Below, in pieces: positions 49,582 to 58,181 of a DNA stretch of 64,000 nt. Within the stretch, counting starts at the first letter, position 1. Each line of letters starts with the position of its first letter. The stretch lies in assembly GCF_007567505.1 (NCBI RefSeq), contig NZ_CP041783.1, positions 1,984,001 through 2,048,000 of the forward strand. The letters run 5' to 3'. The translations under genes were made by a program, and so were the position numbers. Source of the stretch: Shewanella donghaensis (GTDB taxonomy: Bacteria > Pseudomonadota > Gammaproteobacteria > Enterobacterales > Shewanellaceae). Below the pieces are notes generated by a model. It saw nothing but the letters and a program-made list of their open reading frames with translations, had not been told where the DNA came from and did no database searches.

Positions 49582-51130
49582 TCAGCACGCCCCTCAAATT
49601 GATGAGCCAAATGATGAACCAAATGATAACCTGAATAAATTGGGCCACGATGTTAGCGAGTGGCAGGCATTATCACCCTGGTCAATGCTCAGCTTTAGTT
49701 TCGGTACCGCAAAAGCCATATTATCTAACGGTTATGCCCTGATCCCCATCTTTTATGCGGGTTGGCAAAATGGCTTTAACCTACAGATGGGCCTTATTGC
49801 ACTGGTCATTGCCATATTTTTACTCGCGGCCTTCTCATTCATTCAATGGCGAAAATACCGCTTTCAGCTGTCAGGAGAACAACTGAATATAAAGCGAGGT
49901 CTATTCTTCACCCGCAAAGATGAAATCCCCCTCAATAAGATCCAAAATATCCGCTACGCGCAGCCATTTTATTTTAAGCTGCTAAATCTTGGTACATTGA
50001 TCATTGAAACGGCGGGGTCTAAAGATGACGAAGCCCATTTAGCTGCACTTGATGCCCAACAAGCAAATTTACTAAAACAACAATTGCTACAACTCACTTT
50101 GCAGCAAACATCAGTGGATGACACTCAACAACCCGCCGTAAATAAGCCTATTGTTGAACGTAATTTAAAACAGCTCATTCAATTTGGCTTCTATCAAAAC
50201 AACTTTATTTGGTTTGCCGTTATCGCAGGCCCAATCATGGGACAAATAGAATGGGAAAAGTTAGCCGAGTTCCCTGTGGTGCAGCAATTTTGGAGCATAA
50301 TAGTCAGTTACAGTGGCCAAAGCATCACACTGCAAATCGTGGGAATTCTCATCACACTATTCTTTGTGTATTGCCTATTTTCATTAATATCTATCGCCGC
50401 TGCAGTGCTTAAATATTACCCCTATAAACTCGAAAAGCATCAACAAACATTACAACGCAGTGGCGGTGTTATTTCTCACCAACAAGACGCCTTAGCCATT
50501 CGACGGGTACAATTACTGCATTGCAGCCAGCCTTTTTTGGCCAAGTTACTGGGCTTATGGACGGTTTATTTTAAGCAGGTAAAAGGACAAGAGGTAGAGC
50601 AAAAAACCAAAGAGCACATGTTACTACCTAGCATTAAAACAGCTGAGATCGACGATATATTACTGCAAATTCCAGAATTAGCGGGCTCAACCAATAGCCT
50701 GCCTTCACAGTATCAACCTATCGCTTGGGCTTGGTTTTTAAGGCGCGGGTTTGTTATGTTCATCCCCGCTATTGCGATCTTACTCTTTGATGGCATAACT
50801 CCACTATCAGAAGCAACATTATTCATCGCCACCGCCATTATGGGGCTGACATTTTTGCGCTATAAACAATGGGGTTATGTTATCGAAAATGAAGTGGTGT
50901 GGCAGCATACAGGTTTATTTGGCCAAAGCTGGAAAAGGATTCCATTTGAAAAAATCCAGCACATTTCGATCACCCAAACTAAAAGCCAAAAACAAAAAGG
51001 TTATGCATATATAGAGCTAGGGCTGGCAAGCGGCAGTATCATACTCCCTTATATCAATGAAAAAGATGCACTCTTTATTGCAGAAAAAGCCATGAAAACC
51101 ACTAAGCAAGATTACAACAATTGGATTTAA
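49574..51130 (+). CDS. Multi-bPH2-domain membrane protein, YdbT-like
   Basis: This 518-residue inner-membrane protein has three bPH2 domains separated by paired helices. They lie at about 100-175 (QLNIKRGLFFTRKDEIPLNKI), about 285-360 (LQRSGGVISHQQDALAIRRV) and about 435-510 (VVWQHTGLFGQSWKRIPFEK). It is translationally coupled to the upstream YdbS-like gene. The pair is a classic two-gene operon of envelope proteins whose biochemical role is poorly defined. Confidence 0.88.
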   Translation: MSNQHAPQIDEPNDEPNDNLNKLGHDVSEWQALSPWSMLSFSFGTAKAILSNGYALIPIFYAGWQNGFNLQMGLIALVIAIFLLAAFSFIQWRKYRFQLSGEQLNIKRGLFFTRKDEIPLNKIQNIRYAQPFYFKLLNLGTLIIETAGSKDDEAHLAALDAQQANLLKQQLLQLTLQQTSVDDTQQPAVNKPIVERNLKQLIQFGFYQNNFIWFAVIAGPIMGQIEWEKLAEFPVVQQFWSIIVSYSGQSITLQIVGILITLFFVYCLFSLISIAAAVLKYYPYKLEKHQQTLQRSGGVISHQQDALAIRRVQLLHCSQPFLAKLLGLWTVYFKQVKGQEVEQKTKEHMLLPSIKTAEIDDILLQIPELAGSTNSLPSQYQPIAWAWFLRRGFVMFIPAIAILLFDGITPLSEATLFIATAIMGLTFLRYKQWGYVIENEVVWQHTGLFGQSWKRIPFEKIQHISITQTKSQKQKGYAYIELGLASGSIILPYINEKDALFIAEKAMKTTKQDYNNWI

Positions 51131-51233
51131 CGACGATGCTTACGGGGAGCATGTAGAAGGTTTCGGTTTTCCTAAAAAAACTGAAATGATATATGAAGCT
51201 TTGAGTTGAGCCGCAATGAAATCATAAGCTCTG

Positions 51234-51259
51234 TGCTAGCAATAATCTTATTGCTAGCA
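51234..51259. repeat. Perfect 12-bp inverted repeat
   Basis: TGCTAGCAATAA-TC-TTATTGCTAGCA lies between the bPH2 pair and the convergent universal stress gene. No U-tract follows on either side. It may be a factor-independent 3' end, an mRNA-stabilising hairpin, or a binding site. Confidence 0.6.
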
Positions 51260-51376
51260 TTGGCGTCAAAAGCAAGAGTGTAATTGGTCACAATAAAAAC
51301 CTCGACCTTTTACTAGTGACTTAATTGATAACTTTGCTCATTAACGACAAAGCAACTTAACGACTGGGCTGCTTAA

Positions 51377-51808
51377 CTACTTCACCACCAGCACTGGACA
51401 ACTCGCCTGATTGGCGACTTCCTCAGCGACATTACTATGTAAAAAGTGCGCTAAACCTGAACGGCCATGGCTAGCAATAACCACCATACCAATGTCGCCT
51501 TTATTGGCTTCATCGACAATTTCTTCAATAGCATCACCGCGTCTGATCACTGTTTCAATGCTCAAATCAGTTTTTAATTCTGATAATAAACTGCGCATTT
51601 TACTCGCCGCTTCCTCTTCCATACTTTTAGCGAGTTCTTCAGGAGTGATGGCAAGAATCATGTAATTTTCATCACCCAGAGGTTGATCAACAACATGAAG
51701 AATACGGATACCCACTTGATATAAATTCGCCATCTCGATGGCATATCGAAGTGCATGAGAAGCCGTTTCAGAAAAATCTGTCGGCCATAATATTAAACGT
51801 GAACGCAT
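51377..51808 (-). CDS. Universal stress protein UspA-family
   Basis: This 143-residue cytoplasmic protein has a single Usp fold: ILWPTDFSETASHALRYAIE at the start and the nucleotide-binding motif GRSGLAHFLHSNVAEEV (G-2x-G-9x-S/N) near the end, followed by CPVLVVK. The motif predicts an ATP-binding UspFG/MJ0577 type. AGGAGG lies 8 nt before the ATG at 51808. Monocistronic. Confidence 0.93.
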   Translation of the reverse strand: MRSRLILWPTDFSETASHALRYAIEMANLYQVGIRILHVVDQPLGDENYMILAITPEELAKSMEEEAASKMRSLLSELKTDLSIETVIRRGDAIEEIVDEANKGDIGMVVIASHGRSGLAHFLHSNVAEEVANQASCPVLVVK

Positions 51809-52105
51809 GTTGGCTTCCTCCTGTAGTGAGAACAAATTAACTTTAATATTACATTAATTTATTCAGCATATTAGGTGAATACTTTACTGCTTTATACTCA
51901 CTCATTGATGAATATTTTATGACAATAAATAGAATAAATATCCCTCATTAACTTAATACTTTCCAGTATTAATATCTAGGTATTTCATTTAGATTTTGAC
52001 TTCAAAAGCATCCATATGACTAGTGTAGTTTACATTAGCTAAATCCACGTTGACCCAGCTCAAATATCGAACCACTTGCAATTATTATTAATCCGACACA
52101 TACTA
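51809..52105. other. Intergenic region between usp and aldehyde dehydrogenase
   Basis: This AT-rich divergent promoter region has no gene. Apart from the TetR-type palindrome at its right edge I see no recognisable operator, RNA or repeat. Confidence 0.5.
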
Positions 52106-52125
52106 AACCGACTAATCAGTCGGTT
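52106..52125. promoter_or_regulatory. TetR-type operator upstream of the aldehyde dehydrogenase
   Basis: AACCGACT-AATC-AGTCGGTT has perfect 8-bp arms and a 4-bp centre, typical of TetR-family operators. It lies 50 bp upstream of the dehydrogenase start, near the expected promoter. A TetR regulator is encoded immediately downstream of that gene, making it the likely ligand-responsive repressor of its own operon. Confidence 0.8.
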
Positions 52126-52174
52126 TTTAATTGTACAGTTGAAATCATCATTGATTTCATTCTAGGAGAGCTTT

Positions 52175-53599
52175 ATGAATATGGCAGTCAACAATGCACA
52201 GCAAAGTCCATTACAGCAACTACTCGAGCAGCAACGTAAAGCTTATCAATCAGCGCCAGCACCTAGTTATCAATCAAGAGTCGATAAACTCAATAAATTA
52301 AAAGCCAGTTTACTCAGCTATAGTGATCAGTTGGTTTCTGCACTCGCTACTGATTATGGTCATCGCTCAGCTAACGACACCCTAGTGTCAGATATATTGC
52401 CTTGTGTGAATAACATCAACTACACCCTTAAAAACCTAAAATCTTGGATGAAGCCAAACAAACGTCATGCAGGTTTGTTGCTCGCGCCTTCTTCTGTCGC
52501 AGTCCATTATCAACCTCTGGGTATTATTGGCATCATCGTGCCGTGGAATTTCCCAATCATGTTGGCTGTCGGCCCACTAATTACTGCTATCGCTGCGGGT
52601 AACCGCGCCATGCTAAAAATGTCAGAGTTCACCCCAGCCACCAACAAAGTATTGACTGGCTTATTGGCTGAAATATTTACCGAAGACGAAGTGGCAGTGG
52701 TTGAAGGCGAGGCTGATATAGCGGCACAATTTTCTGCCCTTCCATTTGATCATTTATTATTTACCGGCTCGACGACGGTTGGACGCCATGTGATGCGAGC
52801 TGCAGCAGATAATCTCACTCCAGTAACACTGGAACTGGGTGGCAAGTCACCAGTGATTGTTGCGCCAGATATGGATATCGACACTGCTGTTGAGCGCCTT
52901 ATTTACGGTAAATGTTTAAATGCTGGCCAAATCTGCGTCGCACCCGATTATATTTTATGTCCAGAAGATAAAATCGAGAGTTTCATTGCCGCATATCAAG
53001 CCCGTTTCAATAAGATGTATCCTGATTTTGCTAACAATCCTGATTATGGCAATGTCATTAATCAACGTCAGTATGACCGTTTATTATCAGTACTTGAGGA
53101 TGCCAAGCAAAAAGGCGCTAAAATTCATCCCGCTACTGAATTCACGATTGATAATAATGTGCGTAAGTTACCCACTCAACTTATCACTAATGTCAGTAAT
53201 GATATGACTGTCATTCAAGAAGAGATATTCGGACCCTTATTACCAATAATGGGTTATGGAAACCTCGAAGAAGCCATCAGCTATGTTAATAACAATGAGC
53301 GCCCTCTCGCGTTGTATATCATGAGTTTTGATAGTCAAACCCAACAACGCATTATCCAACAGACTCACTCTGGTGGAGTATGTATTAATGAAACCATATT
53401 CCATGTTGCTGCAGATGATGCGCCCTTTGGCGGTATTGGCCCTTCAGGTATGGGGCACTATCACGGTAAAGAAGGATTCCTTACTTTGAGCCATGCTAAA
53501 ACGGTACTAAAAAGCGGTAAGTTCAATTCAGGATTATTTATACACCCGCCTTATGGTACAAAAATTCAAGCCTTGTTAATGAAGATGTTTTTACGATAA
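52175..53599 (+). CDS. Aldehyde dehydrogenase (coniferyl-aldehyde dehydrogenase type)
   Basis: This 474-residue NAD(P)+ enzyme oxidises aldehydes to acids. It shows IVPWNFPIML with the catalytic Asn, the Rossmann FTGSTTVGRHVM, the general-base Glu in TLELGGKSP, and the nucleophile Cys in NAGQICVAPDY. The C-terminal segment PPYGTKIQALLMKMFLR is characteristic of the coniferyl/fatty aldehyde branch. AGGAG precedes the ATG. With the TetR gene and two Old Yellow Enzyme reductases downstream it forms a likely reactive-carbonyl response cluster; the physiological aldehyde is unknown. Confidence 0.9.
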   Translation: MNMAVNNAQQSPLQQLLEQQRKAYQSAPAPSYQSRVDKLNKLKASLLSYSDQLVSALATDYGHRSANDTLVSDILPCVNNINYTLKNLKSWMKPNKRHAGLLLAPSSVAVHYQPLGIIGIIVPWNFPIMLAVGPLITAIAAGNRAMLKMSEFTPATNKVLTGLLAEIFTEDEVAVVEGEADIAAQFSALPFDHLLFTGSTTVGRHVMRAAADNLTPVTLELGGKSPVIVAPDMDIDTAVERLIYGKCLNAGQICVAPDYILCPEDKIESFIAAYQARFNKMYPDFANNPDYGNVINQRQYDRLLSVLEDAKQKGAKIHPATEFTIDNNVRKLPTQLITNVSNDMTVIQEEIFGPLLPIMGYGNLEEAISYVNNNERPLALYIMSFDSQTQQRIIQQTHSGGVCINETIFHVAADDAPFGGIGPSGMGHYHGKEGFLTLSHAKTVLKSGKFNSGLFIHPPYGTKIQALLMKMFLR

Positions 53600-53622
53600 A
53601 TAACGTTTACAAATACTAGGCG

Positions 53623-53653
53623 AGACATTATCAGCTGAACAAGCTGATAATGT
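53623..53653 (+). other. Perfect 13-bp hairpin between aldehyde dehydrogenase and tetR
   Basis: GACATTATCAGCT-GAACA-AGCTGATAATGTC lies 24 nt after the dehydrogenase stop. No U-tract follows (next bases GCAGCC), so it may be a processing or attenuation hairpin within the ALDH-tetR transcript rather than an intrinsic terminator. Confidence 0.6.
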
Positions 53654-53754
53654 CGCAGCCAGCGAGCAAGCCTATATAAGCAATAAATAGCTTCATGCTA
53701 AACTCGCTACGAAACATAATGTATTGATGAAAAGTTAAGAGTTAATAACTGCAT

Positions 53755-54378
53755 ATGACAATAACTGAAACCCAAAAGCCTCAAAAACCAGACAAGAGAC
53801 AAGACAAGAAGCAAGCTATTCTTGATAGCGCTTTACACTTATTTGTCGAGCAAGGTTTTCACGGAACGTCTACCGCATCAATAGCTAAGCATGCTGGTGT
53901 TGCTACTGGCACGCTATTTCATCATTTCAAAAGTAAAGATGACTTATTAAATCACTTGTTTATATCAATAAAACAAGAGTTTGCAGATGATATAACCCAA
54001 GCATTATCGACCATGATTAACACTGGGAAAGACTTAAAAACTGATGCCGAATACCTATGGCAACAAGCCATTAATTGGGCTTTAGCCAATCCCATTAAAC
54101 AGCGATTTTTTTTGCAATATTCTATGTCCTCAGATATTAATAGCGTCACTCGAGATCAAGCCATGAATGGCATTTTACATTTTGTCGTTGCACTCATTGC
54201 TAAAGGCCAACAACAGAAAATCATTGCCGATTTTCCCATCGCATTAATGTTAGAAAACTGCCACGGTCAATACCTCGCTGCTATTCGCTACTTTACCGAT
54301 AACCCGCAATGGGGTAGTGATCAAAGCCAGCGCCAAGCAAGTTTTGAATTATTTTGGCGTTCAATGAAAGCTGAGTAA
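53755..54378 (+). CDS. TetR-family transcriptional regulator
   Basis: This 207-residue protein has an N-terminal TetR helix-turn-helix (about 18-65: RQDKKQAILDSALHLFVEQG, TSTASIAKHAGVATGTLFHH, FKSKDDLLNHLF) and a helical ligand-binding C-terminus. It lies in the same direction as the aldehyde dehydrogenase upstream and the reductases downstream. The palindrome at 52106-52125 is its best candidate operator. The likely inducers are electrophiles or aldehydes, by context only. Confidence 0.93.
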   Translation: MTITETQKPQKPDKRQDKKQAILDSALHLFVEQGFHGTSTASIAKHAGVATGTLFHHFKSKDDLLNHLFISIKQEFADDITQALSTMINTGKDLKTDAEYLWQQAINWALANPIKQRFFLQYSMSSDINSVTRDQAMNGILHFVVALIAKGQQQKIIADFPIALMLENCHGQYLAAIRYFTDNPQWGSDQSQRQASFELFWRSMKAE

Positions 54379-54601
54379 GATAAAGCCACCTAAGTCATCC
54401 ACAACGGCATTCTAAGATAACGCTCCAATTTAAAAATTTTGTGTCAGCCCACCGTTAATTATTGTGATTTTAACAAAAGTTATTTGTAATAACCGTTGTT
54501 TTTATCAATCTACAATGACGCTATTCTTACCTCAATTCCAAAGCATACAGCGAGTCCTAACTCAGTTAGTACCGCAATGTTTGTAAATTTGAGGTAATAC
54601 C

Positions 54602-55705
54602 ATGACAGCAGCATTATTCAATCCAATTCAACTTGGAAAATTAACCTTAGCCAACCGAATTGTTATGCCACCGATGACACGCTCACGAGCAAGCCAACCG
54701 AGTAATAGCGCCAATGAGATGATGGCAACTTACTATGGTCAACGTAGTTCAGCAGGACTGATTATCAGTGAAGGGACTCAAGTGTCGGCTTTGGGCCAAG
54801 GTTATGCTTGGACTCCCGGTATTTACTCAAATGAGCAACTTCAAGGCTGGCAAAAAGTAACCGATGCCGTACATGCAAATAATGGCATTATGTTTGCCCA
54901 ACTTTGGCATGTCGGTCGTGTCACTCATCCGCAAAACATTGGTGGATTACAATCAATTTCAGCCTCAGCCATTGCGGCAGAAAACGTCAAAGTGTTTATT
55001 GATGACGGCAGCAATGCCCCAGGTTTTGTTGAGGTAAGCACCCCACGGGAAATGAATAAAGATGATATTGATATGGTGGTTGCAGAGTTCAAGCAAGCAG
55101 CGCTCAATGCGGTCAACGTTGGGTTTGATGGTATTGAACTTCATGCGGCAAACGGATACTTAATCAATCAATTCATTGATTCATCTTCTAACCTTCGCAC
55201 TGATAATTACGGCGGTAGCTTAGAAAATCGATTACGTTTTCTTGATGAAGTTATTGCGGCAATGGTTGCAGCCATCGGCGCGGATAAAATCGGAGTGCGT
55301 TTAGCACCGTTAACCACATTAAATGGCACTGTTGATGCCCATCCGCAGCAAACCTATACCGCAGCGGCCAAATTACTCAATAAGCACGGTATTGCTTATA
55401 TACACATTGCTGAAGCTGATTGGGACGATGCGCCGTTAATGGCGGCTGAGTTTAAACAAGCACTGCGTGATGTTTTTAAAGGTGTCATTATCTATGCGGG
55501 AAAATACACCACAGAACGGGCGACTGCAGCTATTGAATCAGGTTTAGCCGACATGATTGCCTTCGGCAGACCTTTTGTGGCTAACCCTGATTTACCACAA
55601 CGCATAAAAAATAACCTGCCATGGGCTGCACATGACCCACAAACGTTGTTTGGCGGTAATGACAAAGGGCTAACAGATTATCCTACTTACTCAGTTACAA
55701 AATAA
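54602..55705 (+). CDS. Old Yellow Enzyme family alkene reductase (HxxN type)
   Basis: This 367-residue FMN-dependent TIM-barrel enzyme reduces activated C=C bonds of enones, maleimides or nitro-esters. FNPIQLGKLTLANRIVMPPM and TRSRASQP form the FMN-binding start; GLIISEGTQ and FAQLWHVGRVTH follow. The substrate-binding pair is H and N in ELHAANGYLINQFID, the arrangement of yeast OYE1; the phosphate site is AFGRPFVANPDL. It lies downstream of tetR, followed by a second paralogue 138 nt later. Confidence 0.94.
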   Translation: MTAALFNPIQLGKLTLANRIVMPPMTRSRASQPSNSANEMMATYYGQRSSAGLIISEGTQVSALGQGYAWTPGIYSNEQLQGWQKVTDAVHANNGIMFAQLWHVGRVTHPQNIGGLQSISASAIAAENVKVFIDDGSNAPGFVEVSTPREMNKDDIDMVVAEFKQAALNAVNVGFDGIELHAANGYLINQFIDSSSNLRTDNYGGSLENRLRFLDEVIAAMVAAIGADKIGVRLAPLTTLNGTVDAHPQQTYTAAAKLLNKHGIAYIHIAEADWDDAPLMAAEFKQALRDVFKGVIIYAGKYTTERATAAIESGLADMIAFGRPFVANPDLPQRIKNNLPWAAHDPQTLFGGNDKGLTDYPTYSVTK

Positions 55706-55843
55706 ATGGCTGATTAGACAATATCAACTTAGCAAGAAAAACTCGGCTATTTAAGCCATTTATAAACATTTTTTATAAGCAATGTTGCTAGCGAATACAA
55801 ACCTAGCGACGTGCTCATTCTAATTAACACTTTTGGAATTATT

Positions 55844-56944
55844 ATGATTTTTACTGAATATCCACTTGCAGGTGACAAACTGTCAAATCGAGTTGTTATG
55901 GCACCAATGACCCGCTCTCGTACTAGCCAACCGGGTGATGTACCTAACGATATAATGGCAACTTATTATCAACAACGTGCAACTGCAGGTCTTATCATAT
56001 CTGAAGGCACCCCTATTTCGGCAGTCGCCAGAGGTTACTCATTAACACCAGGAATATACACCCAAGCTCACATTGAGGGCTGGAAAAAAACCACCGCAGC
56101 CGTTCATCAACAAGGCGGTAAAATCTTTGCCCAACTTTGGCACGTGGGCCGTCGTTCACATACTGAAATAGCCGGTGAGCAACCTGTGGCACCGTCAGCC
56201 TTAAAACAACCGGATAAAGTTTATGGTCCGTTAGCCGAAGGCGGCTTTGGAATGGTTGAAACCTCAGCACCACGTGAAATGACCCTTGATGATATTAACC
56301 AAACCATCAGAGATTTTACTCAAGCGGCTGAGAATGCCATTAATGCAGGATTTGATGGCGTTGAATTACACGGAGCCCATGGTTATTTGCTTGACCAATT
56401 CATGCGAACCGTCAGCAATCAACGTACTGATCAATACGGTGGAAACCAAGAAAATCGCATTAGATTTGTCATTGAAATTACTAATGCGGTAATCGCAGCC
56501 ATAGGTGCAGATAAAGTCGCCATTCGTTTATCACCATTAGTCGGTGAAGGCGTTGATAGTGATGATTCAGGCAAACATGATGACATCATCGACGTGACTA
56601 AGTTATTGCTTAAGCAGCTGGCGCCATTGAATTTAGCTTATATACACTTTTCTGAAAATATTGGCGACTACACCGAAGCAACTGATGAGTTTAGACAACA
56701 CATCCGTGAAATTTACCCAAATACCATCATGGTCGCAGGTAAATTAACCCAACAAAGTGCGACAGAGTTACTAGAAAAGGGTTATGCAGACTTAGTCGCT
56801 TTTGGCACTCCGTACGTCACTAACCCTGATTTAGTGCAACGCTTTCAGCGAGGAGTCACGCTTGCTGAATTTGATGCCGATGCAAGACTCACCTTATATG
56901 GCGGAGATGAGAAAGGTTATACCGACTACCCACCAGCCAGCTAG
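55844..56944 (+). CDS. Old Yellow Enzyme family alkene reductase (HxxH type, NemA-like)
   Basis: This 366-residue paralogue shares the OYE layout (LSNRVVMAPMTRSRTSQPG, GLIISEGTPIS, FAQLWHVGRRSH, AFGTPYVTNPDL). Its substrate pair is H and H in ELHGAHGYLLDQFM, like N-ethylmaleimide reductase and PETN reductase. The start is the ATG at 55844 with GGA upstream; an in-frame GTG at 55811 is not supported. A strong terminator follows, ending the cluster. Confidence 0.93.
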   Translation: MIFTEYPLAGDKLSNRVVMAPMTRSRTSQPGDVPNDIMATYYQQRATAGLIISEGTPISAVARGYSLTPGIYTQAHIEGWKKTTAAVHQQGGKIFAQLWHVGRRSHTEIAGEQPVAPSALKQPDKVYGPLAEGGFGMVETSAPREMTLDDINQTIRDFTQAAENAINAGFDGVELHGAHGYLLDQFMRTVSNQRTDQYGGNQENRIRFVIEITNAVIAAIGADKVAIRLSPLVGEGVDSDDSGKHDDIIDVTKLLLKQLAPLNLAYIHFSENIGDYTEATDEFRQHIREIYPNTIMVAGKLTQQSATELLEKGYADLVAFGTPYVTNPDLVQRFQRGVTLAEFDADARLTLYGGDEKGYTDYPPAS

Positions 56945-56992
56945 AAACGATATAAGTGAAATAAGTCTAATCACTGAATAAGTATTAATACC

Positions 56993-57029
56993 CGCCTAAT
57001 TCATGCTTACTGAATTAGGCGTTATTTTT
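56993..57029 (+). terminator. Intrinsic terminator after the second alkene reductase
   Basis: CGCCTAATTCA-TGCTTAC-TGAATTAGGCG followed by TTATTTTT on the plus strand. Confidence 0.92.
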
Positions 57030-57076
57030 CATCTTGAGAAATCCATTTTGAACTTAACCTAATTATTACTTCTCTC

Positions 57077-58021
57077 TTAAATATAACTTCTATCTGAAGC
57101 CTTACTGCTGGTTTGCATCATAATATTTTTGGAAATCCCAACCAGCTTTTCTCTAAACCACTTATGGCTTGGATCTTTATTGAGTTTTTTTAACCATATC
57201 AGGTAATTTGATATCTGTTTATATTCAAAGGGTGGGGTAAACAATTGTAGTTGTAACTGCTCTTTAAATTGAAGCGCCATCGATAAAGGCACAGCGGTTA
57301 AATAATCAGACTTGCTGCAAAATAACAAATTATTAAATAAAGACCGTCCATGATATGCCACCTTACGCTGACTAATATCAATATTGGTATAATGTTCTAA
57401 ACTGCGTTTTTGGTTTCGAGTACGTTCAAGTACGACGTGGGTTTCAGCTAAATATTGTGCTTCAGTTATCTGTCCAATAATTCGAGGGTGATCTTGGCGA
57501 CAAACAATCACAAAGTCGCCATCAAACAATTTTACTGATTCAATGTTTGGATGATCTGGGGGGAAAATATCCACCATCACATCAAATTTTTGAGTTAATA
57601 ACCCGTCATACATTTTGTCATCATCATCAGGTTGGTCAAAAATTTCTAAGCTAATATTTTTATTTTTTTCATCAGAAAATTGATCCAGTAATATCCACTG
57701 TAAATGCTCTGGAGCCGTCATCACAAAACGACGTGCTGATGTTTCAAGGTCAAAATCACCAAGTGACTCAAATACACTATTGAGCTGCTGAATGGGTATT
57801 TTAATCTGCGAATATAAACTTGACCCATATGCTGTTGGCACCACACTTCGTCCACTTCGCACAAATAGCTCTTGGCCAACGTGAGCCTTTAACCTTCCTA
57901 GTGCAGTACTTATTGTCGACTGGTTAGTATTCAAATGTTCAGCCGCCTTACTTAGCGTGCCTTGCTCCATCACAGCAGCAAACACCGCTAACAGATTAAA
58001 ATTGGGAATGTCGTTATTCAT
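57077..58021 (-). CDS. LysR-family transcriptional regulator
   Basis: This 314-residue regulator has a winged HTH (about 8-68: FNLLAVFAAVMEQGTLSKAA, STISTALGRLKAHVGQELFV) and a periplasmic-binding-like effector domain. The effector domain contains DQPDDDDKMYDGLLTQKFDV and ends in a basic-rich helix. It is divergent from the alkyl-sulfatase-like gene; a perfect 9-bp inverted repeat lies in the shared promoter. The effector is unknown; a sulfate ester or its alcohol is a plausible guess from the neighbour. Confidence 0.92.
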   Translation of the reverse strand: MNNDIPNFNLLAVFAAVMEQGTLSKAAEHLNTNQSTISTALGRLKAHVGQELFVRSGRSVVPTAYGSSLYSQIKIPIQQLNSVFESLGDFDLETSARRFVMTAPEHLQWILLDQFSDEKNKNISLEIFDQPDDDDKMYDGLLTQKFDVMVDIFPPDHPNIESVKLFDGDFVIVCRQDHPRIIGQITEAQYLAETHVVLERTRNQKRSLEHYTNIDISQRKVAYHGRSLFNNLLFCSKSDYLTAVPLSMALQFKEQLQLQLFTPPFEYKQISNYLIWLKKLNKDPSHKWFREKLVGISKNIMMQTSSKASDRSYI

Positions 58022-58061
58022 GCTCTTTTACCTAGATATATGACATAGCTAACATTACATG

Positions 58062-58083
58062 ACCTATCGTAAAAACGATAGGT
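58062..58083. promoter_or_regulatory. Inverted-repeat operator between lysR and the alkyl-sulfatase-like gene
   Basis: ACCTATCGT-AAAA-ACGATAGGT is a perfect 9-4-9 palindrome, 41 bp from the lysR start and 99 bp from the sulfatase start. Its position suits a LysR-type regulatory binding site controlling both genes. Confidence 0.75.
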
Positions 58084-58181
58084 TGAAATCGTATTAGCCT
58101 ATATATTCAAATGATGCTGACGCCTAATATTAGTGACAAGAAAATACTTCTCCGTTTAAAAACTAAATTAAGGTCGTCACC

